A stretch of DNA of 18,248 bases from Bacteroidetes bacterium UBA7368 (GTDB lineage: Bacteria > Bacteroidota > Rhodothermia > Rhodothermales > UBA10348). The stretch spans positions 1 through 18,248 of the forward strand of contig DKOG01000043.1 in assembly GCA_002469915.1 (NCBI GenBank). The letters are read 5' to 3'. Position numbers and translations under genes: made by a program. Of this stretch, positions 15,973 to 18,248 are shown in pieces. The notes below the pieces were generated by a model, which worked only from the letters and a program-made list of their open reading frames with translations, was not told the origin of the DNA and searched no databases. Positions within the stretch are counted from its first letter, which is position 1; every line of letters starts with the position of its first letter.

Positions 15973-17601
15973 ATGATTGGATTCCGCACAAAGTGGATCT
16001 GGCGTATCGTGAGTGTGCTGCTACTTAGTATCACGCTTACTATTCCAGTGAACGCACAATTTAAGGTGATCGGTCAGACCGATTCAGCCGCTATTCTAGA
16101 AGGCGTCAACGTCTTTCTGGAAGTGGAATACGAATCCGGGATGGCAGGTTTTTACATTGATGCTCCTCAGGGCTGGCAGGTCCGGCACGTCCAGCTTCGG
16201 TCTGAACGCGGTACGATCCAACGACTTCAAACACAGTTGCAGGAGGACGGACGGCTATTTGTGCCGGTAGGACAGTCCATTAAGAGTGAAGACCAACTTA
16301 TTCTTGGGATGATTTCCGGCTTGGATTCTGTTCCATCTCGTCTGCGTTTTATTCCCGTTGTCATCGAGGATCGCCGGCTAATCGAACGATTAGATCTGGC
16401 CGCCATCGTTCAGGTTGGCAATCGATCAATGACTGTTTCCGCCACGAACCAGGTAGGTCAGTTCAAGGATCTTACGGATGGAGTTTTGCTCGACCTTCCA
16501 CCGAATAGTGCTCTTGAAAATTCGAAATCATTTGCCTTGTCCCTGTGGGTCAAGACGACTGGGATGGGGGAATTGCTTCTTAGTACCTGGTCCGGAGGAC
16601 AACAGGATAACTACCCAGTAGAACTGTTATTGGATGAATCGGGCTATTTAGAGTTTTTTCGTGGATTCAATTCCAAGCATGTGTCCATGAGAAGTCAACG
16701 TCCCATTGCTGATGGGAATTGGCATTTTCTCACTCTTAATTACAATCCGGTAAGTGAGTGGACGCATTTGTTTGTTGACGGAGAAGTAGAAGATTCACTC
16801 TACCACTCCACTTTCTTCCCAACTGATCCAGCCACCCGATTGGGCATTGGTCGCAGATTGTCTGATGATGATGGACCTGCGTCTCGTTCTTATTCGGGTG
16901 AGATAGATCAACTGCAAGTATCGGCTTCCTCTTGGAACAGAAGTGATGTGCAGACGGAAATGAATAATCCGGCTAGCCGAGGAGATTTTCTTAGGACGTT
17001 TGAGTCGCGATCCAATAATGACATTCCCACGAGCTTTTCAGATCTAAGATTTCAATCAGAGTCCATTCACTTGGTTGCGAAACTGGATGACCTCGGTATT
17101 AATGTTGAGTGGGAAAGCCATGATTCAGACATCGTTCGATTTGAGTTAGAGCGTTCCAGAGACGGAGTTCAGTTTGAGTCCATTGCGACCCTATTAGCCA
17201 TGCAAGGTTTGCATTCCTACCGCGATATTGCGTTTGCCGATGGGGTCATTTTCTACAGAGTAATTCCATATCGTCTTTCCGGAGCATCTGCGCCATCTAG
17301 GCCTATGAAAGTAGGTGTTGGAGATCTTGAAGAGATTTTTACGGTCAGGCTAGAAGGGAATCACCCGAATCCGTTTAATCCAACAACCACCGTTTCGTAC
17401 ACGGTTGAAGATGCACAATATGTCCGTATTTCTGTTTGGGATCTATCTGGACAGATGATATCCATATTGGTAGACGGAACACAGAGCCCAGGTTTTTTTC
17501 AAGTCCCATTTTCTGCAGAAGATCTACCGAGCGGAACGTATTTTGTCCGCATGGAATCCGCAGCAGGAATCCAGACCCACCAAATGGTTCTGACCAAGTA
17601 G
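15973..17601 (+). CDS. LamG-domain secreted protein with C-terminal T9SS sorting domain
   Basis: From ATG 15973 the protein is 542 residues with a signal peptide (MIGFRTKWIWRIVSVLLLSI... ending PVNA at 28); a GTG at 15946 is in frame but adds nine residues before it. Residues ~29-165 are a beta-rich region I cannot assign. Residues ~185-322 are a LamG/concanavalin A-like domain: 'FALSLWVKTTG', 'DGNWHFLTLNYNP', 'THLFVDGEVEDSL', 'RLGIGRR', 'SYSGEIDQLQVS'. Residues ~368-450 look like an Fn3-type repeat ('INVEWESHDSDIVRFELERS', 'HSYRDIAFADGVIFYRVIPY'). The end (~458-542) is the sorting domain with 'NHPNPFNPTTTVSYTV', 'VRISVWDLSGQ' and 'LPSGTYFVRMES'. It is predicted to be exported by T9SS and to bind polysaccharide or another surface ligand. 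The next gene starts 73 bases later. Confidence 0.9.
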   Translation: MIGFRTKWIWRIVSVLLLSITLTIPVNAQFKVIGQTDSAAILEGVNVFLEVEYESGMAGFYIDAPQGWQVRHVQLRSERGTIQRLQTQLQEDGRLFVPVGQSIKSEDQLILGMISGLDSVPSRLRFIPVVIEDRRLIERLDLAAIVQVGNRSMTVSATNQVGQFKDLTDGVLLDLPPNSALENSKSFALSLWVKTTGMGELLLSTWSGGQQDNYPVELLLDESGYLEFFRGFNSKHVSMRSQRPIADGNWHFLTLNYNPVSEWTHLFVDGEVEDSLYHSTFFPTDPATRLGIGRRLSDDDGPASRSYSGEIDQLQVSASSWNRSDVQTEMNNPASRGDFLRTFESRSNNDIPTSFSDLRFQSESIHLVAKLDDLGINVEWESHDSDIVRFELERSRDGVQFESIATLLAMQGLHSYRDIAFADGVIFYRVIPYRLSGASAPSRPMKVGVGDLEEIFTVRLEGNHPNPFNPTTTVSYTVEDAQYVRISVWDLSGQMISILVDGTQSPGFFQVPFSAEDLPSGTYFVRMESAAGIQTHQMVLTK

Positions 17602-17674
17602 TATTTTCAGTTGATATGGAAGAATGGAAGGCTTCCATGGCGAACCAGGGTCAAGATACCGTGGTTCTTAATCC

Positions 17675-18248
17675 ATGAGTCACACTAACTGTGTAATTGT
17701 GAGAGGAAAAGGAATCCATATCGCTGTTTTAGCTGTTATCAGTATGCTTTCTGCATCTGATCTTCTGGCTCAGCGTCCAGTTCAGATGTTCGATCCGTTT
17801 TACAGGGGAGAATCAGCTGTTCGTAGTTTCTATGATCGATATGCGGTCACTGCAGAATTGAGCTACCGTCCAAATGCCTTGTTGCAGGGCGATGCCTCTC
17901 TTTCAACTCCGGCTGTAGGTACTGATGCTATAGGATTGAATTTACATCTGGAGTACCAGCTCAACGCGAATCTAGACCTTGGGATGTATGTGGATGCACG
18001 CGGAAATGCCGCTGGACAAGGATTGGGTTTCAGTTGGATAGTGCTCAAGTATATGTCCTATCAGGAGGGCACGGATTATGCCATCAGGCTGGCTATTGAT
18101 CCGTCTTCGGATGGGCGAAGTGGCTTTCCGCAGGCTGATCTTGCTTTCTTGTATTCGTCTCCCATGTCAGATCGAGTAACCGCAGATTTTGGCTTTGGAG
18201 TTAGGAGAGTTCAAATCGGTTTTCAGGAACTGGTGCCAGCTACACCGG
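17675..18248 (+). CDS. Probable outer-membrane protein, 5' part (3' end outside window)
   Basis: The frame from ATG 17675 stays open to the window end, about 191 codons. The translation begins MSHTNCVIVRGKGIHIAVLA and continues into a signal-peptide-like core ending 'SASDLLAQ' near residue 33. The mature part ('YRGESAVRSFYDRYAVTAEL', 'IGLNLHLEYQLNANLDLGMY', 'GLGFSWIVLKYMSY', 'DYAIRLAIDP', 'QADLAFLYSS', 'VTADFGFGVRRVQIGFQEL') alternates polar and hydrophobic residues with aromatic belts and turn residues, as in an outer-membrane beta-barrel. I do not recognise a named family. It follows the T9SS-cargo LamG gene by 73 bases on the same strand, so the two may be co-expressed. Confidence 0.75.
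   Translation, partial: MSHTNCVIVRGKGIHIAVLAVISMLSASDLLAQRPVQMFDPFYRGESAVRSFYDRYAVTAELSYRPNALLQGDASLSTPAVGTDAIGLNLHLEYQLNANLDLGMYVDARGNAAGQGLGFSWIVLKYMSYQEGTDYAIRLAIDPSSDGRSGFPQADLAFLYSSPMSDRVTADFGFGVRRVQIGFQELVPATP

Overview
The window reads as ordinary chromosome from a Bacteroidota/Rhodothermota-type bacterium, most likely a Rhodothermales-like marine lineage; this placement is inferred from gene content, not from a marker gene. The clues are two secreted proteins with C-terminal type IX secretion (T9SS) sorting domains (a YPNPASDRL type and an HPNPFNPTT type), a DUF5916 outer-membrane protein, a DUF6526 membrane protein, a choice-of-anchor B protein, a DUF1080 lipoprotein and a BNR-repeat 'glycosyl hydrolase'. 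Most products carry a signal peptide or lipobox, so this is mainly a cell-envelope and secretome region. No tRNA, rRNA, CRISPR array, integrase or insertion sequence was seen.

Layout: (1) 1-1958, plus strand: the 3' end of an NHL-propeller gene overlapping by 4 bases a T9SS-exported endonuclease/exonuclease/phosphatase-family protein. (2) 1985-3755, minus strand: an intact VanX-like M15 D-Ala-D-Ala dipeptidase, preceded by two broken genes joined head to tail, the first ~70 codons of an isoaspartyl dipeptidase (iadA) running straight into the last ~240 codons of a cyanophycin synthetase (cphA) in another frame. (3) 4049-10068, plus strand: a 1029-residue BNR/sortilin-like propeller protein, a tightly coupled AhpD-like protein with a CxxC motif, and a DUF5916 protein. 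(4) 10229-12738, plus strand: a DUF6526 membrane protein, an unknown lipoprotein, a DinB-family protein and a DUF1080 lipoprotein, the last three almost contiguous. (5) 12977-15319: a two-propeller choice-of-anchor B protein, followed by a strong intrinsic terminator at 15421-15461. (6) 15492-18248: a small conserved-looking protein split by a G8 run, a LamG protein with a T9SS sorting domain, and the 5' part of a probable outer-membrane protein running off the window.

Functionally, the intact genes suggest surface and periplasmic breakdown or binding of polymers (nuclease, DUF1080, LamG and BNR proteins) plus outer-membrane proteins. The two places that depart from routine annotation are the iadA/cphA junction, which looks like a deletion through a cyanophycin-metabolism locus (or a misassembly), and the poly-G frameshift at 15663-15670, which is either a homopolymer sequencing error or a slippage site.
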